Below, one piece after another: positions 19,362 through 30,100 of a stretch of DNA of 64,000 nucleotides. The DNA comes from Calditrichota bacterium. Its GTDB lineage: Bacteria > Zhuqueibacterota > Zhuqueibacteria > Thermofontimicrobiales > Thermofontimicrobiaceae. Position numbers and translations under genes: made by a program. The DNA lies in assembly GCA_013152715.1 (NCBI GenBank), contig JAADFU010000200.1, positions 1 to 64,000 of the forward strand. Direction: 5' to 3'. The notes beneath the pieces were generated by a model. It was given only the letters and a program-made list of their open reading frames with translations, searched no databases and had not been told where the DNA came from. Numbering within the stretch: the stretch's first letter is position 1; each line of letters opens with the position of its first letter.

Positions 19362-20579
19362 ATGAAAGATTTAACTTTTAATTTTGACGAAAGCTCAACG
19401 CCGACAGCGCGAATGAAAGTGATCGGAGTTGGTGGCGCCGGCGGAAACGCCGTCAATCGAATGATTTCCGCGGGATTAGCCGGCGTGGAATTCGTAGCGA
19501 TAAATACGGACTTGCAGGCGTTGAACATTTGCAAGGCGCCGACGAGAATTCAGATCGGAAAAAATTTGACCAAAGGTCTGGGCGCCGGCGCCAATCCTGA
19601 CATCGGCCGGCGCGCCATCGAAGAAGACGAGGAAGCGGTGTACAATGCGCTCAAAGATGTGGATATGGTTTTTATCGCCGCAGGAATGGGCGGAGGCACC
19701 GGAACCGGCGCGGCCCCGGTAGTGGCGCAAATCGCCAAAGACCAGAATGCGTTGACGGTGGGCATTGTGACCAAACCGTTTATTTTTGAGGGTGCGAAAC
19801 GGATGAAACGCGCCGAAGAAGGAATACTTGAGTTGAAAAAGTGCGTCGATACCCTGATTGTGATTCCCAATCAGCGACTGTTGTCAATTGTCGATAAAAA
19901 CACCCGCCTGAGCAAAGCATTTCAGATGGCGGATGAGGTTTTGTACAATGCCACAAAAGGAATTTCCGATTTGATCACTGTCCCTGGCTTGATTAATTTA
20001 GATTTTGCCGATGTAAAAACCGTCATGTCTGAGATGGGCGACGCGCTGATGGGATCGGCGGTAGCTTCTGGCGAAGATCGCGCCGTTGAAGCGGCGCAAG
20101 CGGCAATATCCAGCCCGTTGCTTGAAGAAGTGTCCATCACCGGAGCGCTGGGATTGTTGGTCAATATTACCGGCGGGGAAGACATTACTTTGTCAGAAAT
20201 CGATTCGGCTACGCAAATTATTCAGGCAGCCGCCGGAGACGAGGCAAATATTATTTTTGGCGCGGTAATCGACGAAGCTTTCAAAGATAAAATTCGCGTC
20301 ACTGTGATTGCCACTGGTTTTAACAAGAAAGGGAAGAAACAAAACGTCCCTTTTCTTAAAAAGCGGATGGATTTTGTCCATACGGCGATTGATTATCTGG
20401 ACGTGCCTACTGTGCACCGTCAGGAACAAGAAGCAGAGTGGCTGGCAAAAAATGATTCGGATAATCATAACGGAGATGGTCACGATTCAGAATTGGAATT
20501 GCAGGAGGAATTACCAACGGAAATGAGGCCGGACCAGTACGAACTGCCGACCTTCCTCCGTCGCCGAATGCAGAATTAA
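19362..20579 (+). CDS. ftsZ: Cell division GTPase FtsZ
   Basis: Tubulin-like GTPase that forms the division ring. The 405 residues contain the N-terminal [13 protein letters not shown] segment, the tubulin signature [12 protein letters not shown] at about 108-119, and the C-terminal tail ending [13 protein letters not shown], the peptide that binds FtsA. The linker between the core and the tail is acidic and short. AAGGAGG lies upstream of the ATG. It closes the cluster; an inverted-repeat structure follows at 20703-20814. Confidence 0.98.
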   Translation: MKDLTFNFDESSTPTARMKVIGVGGAGGNAVNRMISAGLAGVEFVAINTDLQALNICKAPTRIQIGKNLTKGLGAGANPDIGRRAIEEDEEAVYNALKDVDMVFIAAGMGGGTGTGAAPVVAQIAKDQNALTVGIVTKPFIFEGAKRMKRAEEGILELKKCVDTLIVIPNQRLLSIVDKNTRLSKAFQMADEVLYNATKGISDLITVPGLINLDFADVKTVMSEMGDALMGSAVASGEDRAVEAAQAAISSPLLEEVSITGALGLLVNITGGEDITLSEIDSATQIIQAAAGDEANIIFGAVIDEAFKDKIRVTVIATGFNKKGKKQNVPFLKKRMDFVHTAIDYLDVPTVHRQEQEAEWLAKNDSDNHNGDGHDSELELQEELPTEMRPDQYELPTFLRRRMQN

Positions 20580-20702
20580 TTTGGTAATTTTTTGTTCAAT
20601 GATATCTTTGGGCACATTGATTCATATTTATTGATTATATGAATTTGTAACCTGTTATTGGTAATTGTTTGCCAAATGGCTGGTTTTGTGGCTAAACTCA
20701 TC

Positions 20703-20814
20703 AATCCTGATAACCACAGATTTGCAGGAATTCGGGCGCTGTGCAACTTCTCGTCGGAAAGGCAGTTTAACAAAAGCTTTTCGGCCCTCAAATTCATTTT
20801 TGGTTATCAGGATT
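20703..20814. repeat. 112-base element with 14-base perfect terminal inverted repeats
   Basis: AATCCTGATAACCA at 20703-20716 is the exact reverse complement of 20801-20814, and six T follow at 20815-20820 after one G. It lies between ftsZ and the radical-SAM gene, and could act as a large-loop terminator for the dcw cluster or be a miniature repeat element. A long open frame runs through it into the next gene, but the start at 20832 with its ribosome-binding site argues that this part is not translated. Confidence 0.6.
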
Positions 20815-20831
20815 GTTTTTTTGAGAAGGGA

Positions 20832-22454
20832 ATGAAAAAATATACTAACGACAGACCTTTTGAGCAATTACGGCAACGAATTTTATCGCGGGAGAAAAAT
20901 GCGGCACAGGTAAAATCCGAAAGTGTGTTGTCCGTAGCTTTGGCGTTTCCCAATTCTTACGGCGTGGGCATGGCAAGTTTGGGATTTCAATCAGTTTACC
21001 GCATTTTCAATGAATTTGGCGAGGTACGTTGTGAGCGCGCTTTCTTCGATAAATCTTTTCCAGTGCGCACAAAAACAATCGAATCCGGTACTGAATTGCG
21101 CCATTTTGATGTTGTCGCTTTTTCAATTTCCTTCGAATTGGATATTCCGAATGTCGTTCGATTTTTAATGGAGAGCGGAATCGAGCCGCTGGCAAAAAAT
21201 CGAAATGAAAAAGAGCCGCTCGTGTTGCTTGGCGGAACAGCAGCGTTCATGAATCCGGCGCCGCTTTCTTTGTTTGCCGATATTGTTGTCATGGGAGAAA
21301 TCGAACCGATTTCGCATTTGCTGGTCGAAACTTTGCTTGAGTACAGAAAAAATGCGATCTCCAGGGCAGAGTTGTTTGAGATTTTTGCAAATTCTGCCGG
21401 ATTTTATGTGCCGCATTTTGCTCCTCAAAATGGCCAGATTGTCAAAGTTCACGCTGATTTAAAAAAGTTTTTGCCGCAGTACTCTGTCATTCAGTCGCCC
21501 GATAGCCATTTTAAAGATATGTTTCTGCTGGAAGTGGGAAGAGGCTGCGGCAGACGATGCCGGTTTTGCGCCGCGAGTCATATTTACCATCCTTATCGCA
21601 TTTTTCCCGAAGAAAAAATAATTGAGACTATTGAAGAAAACGCCGGCGAAACAAAGCGCGTAGGGTTGGTCGGCGCGGCGCTTTCGGATTATCCTGGTTT
21701 ACTGCGATTGTGCCGTGTATTAGCGGATAAAGGTTATGAGTTAGGTTTGTCCTCTTTTCGCTTGGACATGATTACGCCGGAATTTTTAGATATTTTTGAG
21801 CGTGCGCAAGTGAATTCCATCGCCTTTGCGCCGGAAGCTGGCTCCGAACGATTGAGAAAAATAATCAATAAAAATCTATCGCAGGAAGTCATCATGCAAG
21901 CGGCGGCTTCGTTGGGCGATTCAAATATCTCTCACATTAAATTGTATTTTTTGATTGGATTACCCGGAGAAACGCAGAATGATATTGACGCCATTGTCGA
22001 TTTGGTGAAAAACGTGAGTTCGATTTTTTTAAAAAAAAACAAAAAGCGAAAACTGACTTTGAGCATCAACGCTTTCATTCCGAAGCCGTGGACTCCTTTT
22101 CAGTGGGCACCGCTGGCGAGGCCTGAATATAGCCGGCGGACCAGAAAATACATTTCCGATAAACTGAAAAATTTCCGCAATGTCGAAATGTTGAAAAAAA
22201 GTTCAAAGGAAGAAGTTTTGCAAGCGGTCTTTTCCCAGGGCAATGAAAAAGTAGGACGGGCTGTCTATCTGAAAATTAGAGAGCGGCTTTCCTGGGAGAA
22301 AGCGTGGGAGCAAGCCGAAGTGAACGTTGAAAAGAGCGTCTTTCTGGAAAAAGGCCGTGATTACCGTTTTCCCTGGGAATATATGGGTTTCGGTTTGCGG
22401 CAAGACTTTCTGTGGAAAAATTGGTCTGCGGTATCTGTTGGTTCAAAATCTTGA
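20832..22454 (+). CDS. B12-binding-type radical SAM protein
   Basis: Predicted [4Fe-4S]/S-adenosylmethionine radical enzyme of unknown substrate. The 540-residue product has an N-terminal domain with FPNSYGVGMASLGFQ and LVLLGGTAAFMNP (cobalamin-binding-like fold) and a radical-SAM core with CGRRCRFC (Cys239, 243, 246). Later motifs include APEAGSERLR and LYFLIGLPGET. This resembles the family often annotated TIGR03960, which in other bacteria is linked to a DUF2344 partner; no partner is present here. ATG 20832 follows GAGAAGGGA; the frame is open further upstream, but that part covers the inverted repeat. Confidence 0.85.
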   Translation: MKKYTNDRPFEQLRQRILSREKNAAQVKSESVLSVALAFPNSYGVGMASLGFQSVYRIFNEFGEVRCERAFFDKSFPVRTKTIESGTELRHFDVVAFSISFELDIPNVVRFLMESGIEPLAKNRNEKEPLVLLGGTAAFMNPAPLSLFADIVVMGEIEPISHLLVETLLEYRKNAISRAELFEIFANSAGFYVPHFAPQNGQIVKVHADLKKFLPQYSVIQSPDSHFKDMFLLEVGRGCGRRCRFCAASHIYHPYRIFPEEKIIETIEENAGETKRVGLVGAALSDYPGLLRLCRVLADKGYELGLSSFRLDMITPEFLDIFERAQVNSIAFAPEAGSERLRKIINKNLSQEVIMQAAASLGDSNISHIKLYFLIGLPGETQNDIDAIVDLVKNVSSIFLKKNKKRKLTLSINAFIPKPWTPFQWAPLARPEYSRRTRKYISDKLKNFRNVEMLKKSSKEEVLQAVFSQGNEKVGRAVYLKIRERLSWEKAWEQAEVNVEKSVFLEKGRDYRFPWEYMGFGLRQDFLWKNWSAVSVGSKS

Positions 22455-22507
22455 TTTCTCACTTTTCCCCATGCCTCAAAAAAAACAAATCGATTTGTGA
22501 ATAAGAC

Positions 22508-22536
22508 TTGACTTTCAAAAAGGAATTGATTATATT
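22508..22536 (+). promoter_or_regulatory. Sigma-70-type promoter before the AI-2E permease gene
   Basis: TTGACT at 22508-22513 and TATATT at 22531-22536 with a 17-base spacer, about 170 bases before the next start codon. Confidence 0.55.
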
Positions 22537-22705
22537 TGTTAACGTTTTGAAATGATTGAGCTAATTTTGACAACAAAATCATTATTTCTTTGCGTGAAAT
22601 TGCGCTAACGATGTGTGATTAGCATGAAGCAACAACTCGCCATTGTTTGATATTTTGAAAAAACTGGTTTTCAGGCAAACTCATGGACAATTAGAATAAA
22701 GTCCC

Positions 22706-23791
22706 ATGCGCTTTTATTATATACGAAAAAAAAGTAAGCGAAAAACTCCGCCGGTTGTGCGCGATAGCAAGACTGTTAAAATTTCTCTCGCGGTGCTGGT
22801 TGTGTTTGCAGTGGGGTTTATTCTGCACTTGCTGCAAGCTATTTTCAAACCTTTATTTATTGCTATTATTCTGTCATATATTTTCGAACCGTTAATCAAT
22901 GTCATGAGACGGATCAAAATTCCCAAGGTCGTCGCTATTGTCGTTGTTTTGGTGATTACTTTCGTTTTCTTTTATCTTGTGGGTCTGATTATTTATGCAA
23001 ATGTGGCTGCATTTTCTGCTGAATTTCCCAAATATCAGGCTAAATTCAATGATTTGTATCTAAAAATCATTGGTATGCTTGAGATTCCGCGCGAACAAAT
23101 CGTCGCGTATTACCAACATATTGACTGGGGTGAATTATTACAAAAACTTTCCATCCCGTCGCTGTTGTCGTCAAGCATCGGATCATTCATTAATTTCATT
23201 GCCAATATTTTTCTTATCTTATTGTTTACCGTTTACATTTTGTTGGGCCGGGAACATTTGATTTCAAATATTGCCAAAGCTTTTCCAGGAAAACGGTCCC
23301 AAAAAATCTATTACATCATGGGTAATATTAATGATGGGATACAAAAATATTTCTTTGCCAAAACCCTGATCAGCCTCGGCACCGGGCTCAGCGCCACGGT
23401 CATTTTGCTTATTTTTGGCGTTGATTTTGCCTGGATCTGGGGATTGCTGACGTTTTTGTTGAATTTTATTCCTAATATCGGTTCGATAATCGCTACGGCG
23501 CCGCCGATCTTGGTCGCTATTTTTCAATTCGGAAGTTTTTTCCCGGCTGTCTGGGTGGGGAGTTTGTTGATTGGCGTGCAAATAACATGGGGCAACATTG
23601 TTGAACCCTCGGTTATGGGAAAAAGTCTAAACATGAGCCCGTTAGTCGTTATTGTTTCCTTAATTTTTTGGGGATTTGTCTGGGGACCGATTGGCATGAT
23701 ACTCGCTGTTCCCATTTCTTCTACTATTCAAATTATCTGTCGCAACATTGATCCGTTGAAACCAATTGCCATTTTGATTGCCGAAGAGTAG
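22706..23791 (+). CDS. AI-2E family transporter (PerM/YdjX-type permease)
   Basis: A 361-residue integral membrane protein with a basic N-terminus, about seven or eight membrane helices and the family pattern of two N-terminal helices, a soluble loop (about 110-145), then a cluster of helices including FIPNIGSIIATAPPI and the PLVVIVSLIFWGFVWGPIGM end. The family was named for autoinducer-2 export but members also include Na+/H+ antiporters, so the substrate is open. It has its own upstream promoter and no partner gene. Confidence 0.85.
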   Translation: MRFYYIRKKSKRKTPPVVRDSKTVKISLAVLVVFAVGFILHLLQAIFKPLFIAIILSYIFEPLINVMRRIKIPKVVAIVVVLVITFVFFYLVGLIIYANVAAFSAEFPKYQAKFNDLYLKIIGMLEIPREQIVAYYQHIDWGELLQKLSIPSLLSSSIGSFINFIANIFLILLFTVYILLGREHLISNIAKAFPGKRSQKIYYIMGNINDGIQKYFFAKTLISLGTGLSATVILLIFGVDFAWIWGLLTFLLNFIPNIGSIIATAPPILVAIFQFGSFFPAVWVGSLLIGVQITWGNIVEPSVMGKSLNMSPLVVIVSLIFWGFVWGPIGMILAVPISSTIQIICRNIDPLKPIAILIAEE

Positions 23792-24146
23792 CTTGTTGCC
23801 ATGCAAGAAAATGCACAATTAATTTGACATAATTTGCACATTAGCTGAAAAATGATTCTGATGTGATTATTGTTAACTATTTGATAATATTGGAAATAAT
23901 AGCTATTTATCATAAGTGGAATAAAAATTGCAAATTAGCTTCAGTTATTTTTGGAGGGCACTGATGCAAAATTTTTTGATAAATGTGAAAGGGATAAAAT
24001 AGTAAGGAGGTGGTGCTTTAAAAAAAGGGGACTTGACTATTTTAACAAGCGGAAGGAGGTGGTGCTTCAAAAACGAGGTTAGAATATTAGCGGAATGTTT
24101 TTTGTAATTTTAACGTTATTATTTGAGAAACCCTAACGGAGGAAAC
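23792..24146. other. Leader region of the outer-membrane gene set
   Basis: No gene of useful length is seen. The region carries two copies of a Shine-Dalgarno-rich 15-mer (24004-24018 and 24053-24067, separate entry) shortly before the TonB-receptor gene, so much of it is probably a transcribed leader. Confidence 0.45.
24004..24067 (+). repeat. Direct repeat of AAGGAGGTGGTGCTT, 49 bases apart
   Basis: The identical 15-mer occurs at 24004-24018 and 24053-24067. Each copy contains a perfect anti-16S sequence, but no start codon stands at the right distance and no reading frame follows. The copies lie 80-140 bases before the TonB-receptor ATG, in its probable leader. They may be a regulatory RNA motif or ribosome-standby site. 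Confidence 0.6.
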
Positions 24147-27074
24147 ATGAACAAAAAAATTCTTGTTGCGTTGATGGTGTTAATATTGGCGCCGACGCTC
24201 ATTTTTGCAGGAGTTACCGGTAAAATTTCCGGTAAAGTTGTGGACAAGGATACTGGTGAACCACTGCCGGGCGTCAATGTTATGCTGGAAGGTACCATGA
24301 TGGGAGCGGCTTCAGATATCAACGGCATTTTCATTATCTTGAACGTTCCGGTTGGGACCTACACGGTTACGGCTCGCTACATCGGCTATAAAACCGTTTC
24401 TATTAGCAACATTCGCGTACATCCGGATTTGACGACTGATGTCAATTTCGAATTGCCGACAACGGTTCTGGAGGGAGAGACCGTTAGCATCGTTGCAGAG
24501 CGACCTATCATCAATAAAAATGTAACCAGTACCGTGAAAACTCTACAAGCGGAAGATTTGAAAAATATTCCGATGCGTGGCGTAACAACGGTTATGAATT
24601 TATCGTCCGCGGTAGTCAGCGACAACGGTTTTCATGTTCGCGGCAGTAGGAGCGAGGAAAGCGTCACGTACGTGGACGGAGTGATGACTTCTCTGATTTC
24701 CAGCGGAACGACAAATGCGTTATCAGTGATTAACAACGCTATTGAAGAGACAAACTTTAACGTCGGTGGATTTAATGCTGAGTATGGCTTTGCCAATGGC
24801 GGCGTTCTGCTGACGACGACAAAATCCGGCGGGTCGGACTATAATTTCAGTTTTGAAGCTATTTCCGATGAAGCATTCAAAAACAATGAAGGAAAAACCT
24901 TAGGGACTCAATCCTGGGGCTACAACACCTATACGCTGACTGCCGGCGGTCCTGTGCCTTTTATCGCTGACAAAAAGATGAGATTCTTTGTCGCTGCCGA
25001 AAGAAACTATAATGGCGGCTATGCGACTAACTGGCACGGTATCGATTTCGATACGACGCTAGTATCCTTTGGCGATACTCTGGTTTATAATCCGCATTAC
25101 GGCCCCGGACCGATTCCCGGATACTATAACTCTACGTGGGACGTCAACGGAAATATGAGTTATTCTCCCAGCGCTGCATTTCGAGTTAAAGTCGGCGGAA
25201 CGTTTCACACTGGACAGGATAGAGGTGGCAGCCGCTGGGGCGCGCTGATGAATTTAGACAAACTTACACTGAATAAACGCTGGAACGCAAGTGCGTTTGT
25301 GAAATTCACACATCAGGTGAATCCTCGCTTGTTCTACACGTTCAATCTGAATTATTTCTACTATAAAACAGAGTACGGCGATCCTGATTTGTGGAGCGAC
25401 ATTCGCAAATACGGCGATCCTGCATACAATACGGGAATGCGCGATTGGGGATTAGGACATACTTATAATTTATTCGGTATACTCTTTCCCTCATTGCCTG
25501 GTCAGGTAATTTCACGTTATGGGAAAAATGCTCAAGAAAACTTTGGGCCCAAATTTGATTTAACCTGGCAGTTCAATAACTTCAACGAACTGAAAACAGG
25601 CTTTCAGTACGACTACTACACAGTGCGTCGTTATTTCCATTATTCGACTTCAGCCATTGCACTCGGACTTCATAGGCGCGATACCAACGCAGATGATAAC
25701 AGAACAGATTTTGATATTTTCCGAAATAATCTGATCAATTATGGCTACGATATCTGGGGCAACGAAATTAGTGGTAACAAGTTTTACGACGCAACCAATA
25801 ATCAGGGACAAATCGTTAAAGCGGACGGTAATGATGCACCACGCCATCCTATTCAATCGGCTTTTTACCTCCAGGATAAGATTGAGTTGAAAGACTTGAT
25901 TTTAAATGCAGGCATAAGAGTCGACTATTTTGATTCGGGAGTGAAAAGTTGGAAAGATCCGGCTCGCCTGCTTTTCACAAGCACGAACCTGATTGCCGAC
26001 AGCAGTTTTGGCGATTCAAAAAAATACACCGTGATCAGCCCCCGCTTGGGATGGTCGTTCCCTGTGACTGAAAAAACTGTATTTCATGCCCAGTTTGGCA
26101 GATTTGTGCAAATGCCGAAAACAAACGATATGTACGATGGCCACACAGCCGTGTCGCGTTTTCTGCAGGGCGGAAATGCGCGTTCCATGCCTAACCCGAA
26201 TCTGAAACCAATGAAAACCATTCAATACGAAGTGGGTTTGCAGCAGCAGATCGGTATGAACGCCAGTTTGAATATCACCGCATTTTACAAAGATATCAAA
26301 GATTATATCCAGTTGCGCGTTTTCTTCCCGGAAGCCGGCTACGGATATGCTTCTTATTTTCAGTATCAAAATGTTGATTACGGTACAACCAAAGGCTTGC
26401 AGATTAGCTTTAATCTCAGACGAACGAATCGTATTAGCGCTTCATTAGATTATACCTACTCCAAAGCCATGGGTACCGGTTCAAGCAGCGGTAGTCATTT
26501 CGATATTGCCTGGCAGGATCAACAGTTGCGTTTCCCGACAATCATTATGCCGCTGGATTATAACCAGGACCATGTCGGAAATGTGAACATTGACTTCCGT
26601 CTCAATAAAGATGACGGCCCGACTCTTTTCGGCGTTAAGCCATTTGCTAATTTTGGGCTGAATGTTTTTTACACGATTCATAGCGGTTCTCGTTATACCC
26701 GAATCGAACCGGGCGCTTTAGGCCTTTTCCCGCAGAATGCTCCTCATCCCATCGAGGCGCTGAATTCTTCTGTCTTGCCGTGGTACAACAGAATGGATCT
26801 CAAGATTGATCGAACAGTTTATGTTGGTAAATACAGGATTAAACCTTACATCTGGGTGTACAACGTATTCAACAAGAAAAACGTTACGGGTGTCTATGCG
26901 CAAAGCGGTGACCCGCATGATAACGGTTGGTTTCTGACTTCTGACGGAAAAGCCTGGTTAGAGATCAACGGTAAAGATGGCGAATATCTTGCCCGAGAAG
27001 CCCTGAGTGGCGGCGGCACAGCCAATGTGAGTACGCCTCGTATTTTGCGTTTTGGCCTGTTGGTGGAATTTTAA
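24147..27074 (+). CDS. TonB-dependent outer-membrane receptor with carboxypeptidase-like regulatory domain
   Basis: Predicted outer-membrane beta-barrel of about 975 residues. A signal peptide (cleaved near LIFA-GVTG) precedes a carboxypeptidase-regulatory-like beta domain (about 25-112, with GKVVDKDTGEPLPGVNVML), then a plug with FHVRGSRSEESVTYVDG, then a long aromatic-rich barrel with the sequence ending LRFGLLVEF (terminal Phe). The start at 24147 has GGAGG before it. The substrate is unknown; the adjacent secreted sorting-domain protein and PorV-like protein suggest a SusC/RagA-like or secretion-linked role. It is followed by the next gene after 61 bases. Confidence 0.88.
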   Translation: MNKKILVALMVLILAPTLIFAGVTGKISGKVVDKDTGEPLPGVNVMLEGTMMGAASDINGIFIILNVPVGTYTVTARYIGYKTVSISNIRVHPDLTTDVNFELPTTVLEGETVSIVAERPIINKNVTSTVKTLQAEDLKNIPMRGVTTVMNLSSAVVSDNGFHVRGSRSEESVTYVDGVMTSLISSGTTNALSVINNAIEETNFNVGGFNAEYGFANGGVLLTTTKSGGSDYNFSFEAISDEAFKNNEGKTLGTQSWGYNTYTLTAGGPVPFIADKKMRFFVAAERNYNGGYATNWHGIDFDTTLVSFGDTLVYNPHYGPGPIPGYYNSTWDVNGNMSYSPSAAFRVKVGGTFHTGQDRGGSRWGALMNLDKLTLNKRWNASAFVKFTHQVNPRLFYTFNLNYFYYKTEYGDPDLWSDIRKYGDPAYNTGMRDWGLGHTYNLFGILFPSLPGQVISRYGKNAQENFGPKFDLTWQFNNFNELKTGFQYDYYTVRRYFHYSTSAIALGLHRRDTNADDNRTDFDIFRNNLINYGYDIWGNEISGNKFYDATNNQGQIVKADGNDAPRHPIQSAFYLQDKIELKDLILNAGIRVDYFDSGVKSWKDPARLLFTSTNLIADSSFGDSKKYTVISPRLGWSFPVTEKTVFHAQFGRFVQMPKTNDMYDGHTAVSRFLQGGNARSMPNPNLKPMKTIQYEVGLQQQIGMNASLNITAFYKDIKDYIQLRVFFPEAGYGYASYFQYQNVDYGTTKGLQISFNLRRTNRISASLDYTYSKAMGTGSSSGSHFDIAWQDQQLRFPTIIMPLDYNQDHVGNVNIDFRLNKDDGPTLFGVKPFANFGLNVFYTIHSGSRYTRIEPGALGLFPQNAPHPIEALNSSVLPWYNRMDLKIDRTVYVGKYRIKPYIWVYNVFNKKNVTGVYAQSGDPHDNGWFLTSDGKAWLEINGKDGEYLAREALSGGGTANVSTPRILRFGLLVEF

Positions 27075-27135
27075 GTCGTAATATTTGTAAAAATAATCAA
27101 AAAGAAAAGCATTTTCTTTTTCAGGAGGAAAAGCA

Positions 27136-30100
27136 ATGATAAAAAAGATCATACCCGGATTGGTCGTGTGCCTGATGCTGCTATTTGTTGTCAGTGCAGC
27201 TTTGGCGGTTGAAGGGACACCTTCCGGAAAAACTCTAAATAAGAATTTGACCATAAGAGCGGTCAAGTATATCGATGTTAACCAAATCCGAAGTTCCGTG
27301 ATGAACAACGGGACCTTTACTCGCCATCCGATTACCGGCAACGCTGATATGGAATGGCCAAAAGGTTCCGGAAAATATATCTGTTACAACGCTGGAATTT
27401 GGATTGCCGGAAAAATAAATGGCGACATTCGTACGGCGTGTGCCGACTATAATGTCGAGTATCAACCCGGCAAGATTTTACCGGATGGGACAGCAGACGA
27501 TCCGTCAAAAGAGGAATACCGCGTGTACAAAGTGCATAAGGACTATCCGGATGGTGATGCGGCCCTTGAAATCGATTCTTGGGATACCTGGCGCACTTTT
27601 GCCGAGCAACAAGGCGCTCCTGCTGTGGCCGATGCTGATAATAATTGGATCGGTCTCGGTGATGAAATGCTGTATGCCGTTATGAACGATTTAGATCAAA
27701 ACTTGCATAATGGCTGCTACAATACTTTGCCCATTGGTATTGAACTTCATCTGATTGTATTTGGTTTTGATCGCGCCGGATCTCTCGGAAACACTATTTT
27801 CATTAAGTATATTGTCATTAATAAAGGTCAGAATGATTTGCAGGAAGCCTACATTGGCGCCTGGGCAGACGTGGATAATGGCGATGCAAATGATGACTTA
27901 ATTGGCTATGACCTCGATACCGGAATGAGCTATTGCTATGGCGGGAAACCTATAGATTCTACTTATGGACCGAAACCGCCGGCTTTAGGCTGGGATTATT
28001 TTCAGGGACCGATTGTCGATTCACCTGGCGATTCGGTGCAACTTCCCGATGGTACCGTTTACCATGACAAAAAAATGATCGGAGCGACCTCTTTCAATAA
28101 ATACTACAATGGTAATGCAACATACAGTGATCCTCCGTACAGCGCTCAGGGCGCGTTGGAAGTCTGGAATTACCTCAGTGGTACGCAAAAAGATGGCACT
28201 CCCTGGGTGAATCCTGTAACAGGAGAAGTCACCACTTTTTCGAATACAGGAGATCCTGTTACCGGTACTGGCTGGTTGTCAACTATGGAAAACCCACCTG
28301 ATGATATTCGTATGTTAACGGGTTCGGGTCCCTTTACTCTCTCGGTTGGTGACACGCAGAATATTGTTCTTGGTTGTGTCATTGCTCAGGGCAATAATCG
28401 TCTTTCAAGTGTGTCCAAGTTACGATTTTACGACAAGTTAGTGCAACAAGCTTATGATCTGAACTTTAGCATTCCGAGCCCGCCGCTTGCGCCGAATGTT
28501 GTCGTCACTGAAGATGATCGATCTGTTTTGGTAACCTGGAATAATGACGATGAGGATTATGTGCAAAAAGGTTATCAATTCGAAGGTTATAACGTTTATA
28601 TCGGCTCATCAGCCGGTGGCCCCTGGAAAAGGTTGGCGACTTACGATGAGAATGACGGAATTCTTGTCGTAAAAGACGAGACTTATGATGACAATAGCGG
28701 TGTTACAGTGGAGTTACCGAGCGCTTTTGGTGAAGATAAAGGCCTCAAATATTACTACCGTTACACTAAAGACTATGAAGATCTTCCCATGGCAAATGGG
28801 CGTAATTACTACGTTGCGGTTACAAGTTACGCCGTGGGGCTGGAAAGTGTGCCTCGAATTCTGGAAAGTTCAAAGAATGTCTTGACAGTTACGCCGCATA
28901 AACCGCCCCTGGGAACGGTAGTGAATCAGGATTTTGGCCAAACTATTCCTGTGGAGCACTATCAAGGCGCCGCAGATACTTCGAAATATGAAATCTGGGT
29001 GCAAGTATGGGATCCGCTCCACGTGGAAACTGCTGATTATGAAGTTGACTTTAATCCGGATAGCAGTTGGACATTGCTCAAAAACGGACAGGCTGTTGAA
29101 GGCTATACCAATGTGACAAATTATGGTGTCGATAAGCAGTTGTCCGAAAAAACATCAATCTATGACAGTCCAATCGATTTCTTCATCGGAGTTGATGCAG
29201 ATTTCGTTGCCAATGATGTTCTAACCTGGGTGCCCAAGCTTGTTGCAGACGCGGGTCCGGTAAATCCTGGCTTGGTGGATAGCCTCTCCCATCCGTATCT
29301 TAAGCTAAAATATAAAAATGATATGGCCAAATTTGGAACTTTTAAGAAAGGCACGTCAGATCCATCAATTTTATACAACAAGCTGGAAATTAGATTCACT
29401 GGTGTAATGGATTCCACAACGATGGAAGTTGTTTCCGGTGGTTCGATGTCCACATTGGAGTTCTCCTTTGGCGATGCGTCGCATTTTATTCCAGAGCATC
29501 CGAAGAATCCTAATCCTGGATCAAGAGATCCTTTCTTGCTAAGGGTTCCGTTTGAAGTTTGGGACATGGATCGCAATATCCAATTAAACACTGGATTTGC
29601 AGATTTTAAACAAAAAATTTCGGACTCCACGTTTGTCCCGACATGGACGCCAGAAGGTGATTGTATTATTTATGTGCTTGGTTCCGAATATGATGAGCAA
29701 GTCCACAATATCAGCTATACGGGCCAGGACACAATGGCAACATGGATGTTCACGTACCGCCCAGGAATGACGTGGAGCACTGGAGATATTGTTGAGCTCT
29801 CTTTTCCAGCGATTTATCCCGTCACAGGTAAAGAAGTGACCGTCCACATGAAAGGCCAGGATATTACGCTTACCCCTGACAAATTTAAATTTTCGATCAA
29901 GGGCCCTGAAACTGGCGTCTTGTCTGACGTAAAACAAAGATTGGATTTGATTAATGTATATCCGAATCCTTATTTTGCACACACGATCAGCGAAAAAGCT
30001 TTACATCAAGAGCATGTTACTTTCATCAATTTACCTGAACAATGCACGATTAGAATCTTCACTATCAGCGGGCAGTTAGTGCGAAAGATTGAGCACAATG

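Noticed and set aside
20658-20831. N-terminal extension of the radical-SAM protein
   Set aside because: It runs through a perfect inverted repeat and shows no family similarity, while ATG 20832 has a proper ribosome-binding site.
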